Below, in pieces: positions 6,083-6,402 of a DNA stretch of 6,402 nt; the first letter of the stretch is position 1, and each line of letters begins with the position of its first letter. The stretch comes from Chloroflexota bacterium (GTDB lineage: Bacteria; Chloroflexota; UBA6077; CF-72), in NCBI GenBank assembly GCA_019247135.1, contig JAFAPL010000422.1, positions 1 through 6,402 on the forward strand, written 5' to 3'. The position numbers were made by a program, and so were the translations under genes. The notes beneath the pieces were generated by a model, which did no database searches, was not told the DNA's origin, and worked only from the letters and a program-made list of their open reading frames with translations.

Positions 6083-6402
6083 CCAGATCGGGCATGCAAC
6101 ACCTCAGGCGCACACAGGTCATCGGCAGACCACCGGTTGAACTTGAGATTCTGCTGATCCGCGAGCTCGGCACGCAGTTGATACCAGCGCCGCGCCCATT
6201 CCGCCGGATCGCGCAACACCTGCTCCGGATGCGCGCGACTGCGCGCAACGAAGCCAGCTGGAGCAAAAGCGGGCCGACCGGTTGGCTGACCCACCGGTTG
6301 ATAGCGCAGATCCATGCTGATGCGCACCTCGTCATCGGTGCGATTGTTGAGCGAGCAATGCATGGTCCGCTGCGTCATCAGCAGGACGCTCCCGGCGCGC
6401 AT
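5935..6402 (-). CDS. Phytanoyl-CoA dioxygenase (PhyH) family protein, C-terminal part (5' end outside window)
   Basis: The frame is open at the right edge and reads MRAGSVLLMTQRTMHCSLNN. A His (TMHCS, residue 15 from the edge) fits the distal iron ligand of this Fe(II)/2-oxoglutarate oxygenase fold. The Arg in EVRISMDLRYQP (residue 27) fits the 2-oxoglutarate anchor. Then QPTGRPAFAPAGFVARSR, a Trp/Arg-rich helix (EWARRWYQLRAEL) and FNRWSADDLCA follow. Family members commonly stop at such a '..CA' end, about 6109 here, so residues after it (PEVLHARSG and onward to 5935) look like readthrough shadow. A TGA at 6104-6106 in another frame would directly follow '..CA' if one TG of the TGTGTG run were extra. 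The substrate is unknown. The first metal-binding HxD part lies outside the window. Confidence 0.75.
   Translation of the reverse strand: MRAGSVLLMTQRTMHCSLNNRTDDEVRISMDLRYQPVGQPTGRPAFAPAGFVARSRAHPEQVLRDPAEWARRWYQLRAELADQQNLKFNRWSADDLCAPEVLHARSGCLNTPSAGLHRRGGYREQSRSPHDLGRRGRKLRIGLHTRDRPLGGIAR

Overview
The window is GC-rich bacterial DNA. It carries remnants of a DISARM-type phospholipase D protein, a membrane glycosyltransferase, a luciferase-like flavin oxidoreductase, a large tyrosine recombinase and a phytanoyl-CoA dioxygenase, together with an intact DUF4331 operon. That mix suggests Chloroflexota or Actinomycetota. This is inferred from composition and gene types only; no rRNA or other marker gene is present.

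Left part (1-2154). A broken drmC-like gene enters from the left edge on the + strand and loses its frame twice. It is followed by a 3' fragment of a glycosyltransferase-like membrane protein (-, 826 to about 1385) and a 3' fragment of an LLM-class flavin oxidoreductase (+, about 1440-2154). These two fragments point away from each other, and both lack their 5' halves at the point where they meet. Each also has at least one frameshift.

Centre (2373-4443). Three tightly packed, intact minus-strand genes form an operon: a small Tat-signal protein, then a full-length DUF4331 protein (2-nt gap), then a 106-residue conserved protein (ATGA overlap). The first gene has a strong Shine-Dalgarno sequence. 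An imperfect palindrome lies in its leader and a possible promoter lies further upstream. A GC hairpin separates the operon from the convergent oxidoreductase remnant.

Right part (4530-6402). About 290 nt show no convincing gene. Next comes a minus-strand tyrosine recombinase remnant with a Cys-rich C-terminal tail. It lacks its N-terminal half and the first catalytic Arg, and has one frameshift. A small TTGA-coupled ORF lies at its 3' end. Upstream of it are a short possible DUF2255-like fragment and the C-terminal part of a phytanoyl-CoA dioxygenase family gene that runs off the right edge.

Overall the window looks like an eroded accessory island: a broken antiphage gene and a broken integrase sit on either side of one intact operon. 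Many of the frame breaks lie at or near short G/C runs, so uncorrected assembly errors are a real alternative for those indels. They do not explain the missing 5' halves of three genes.
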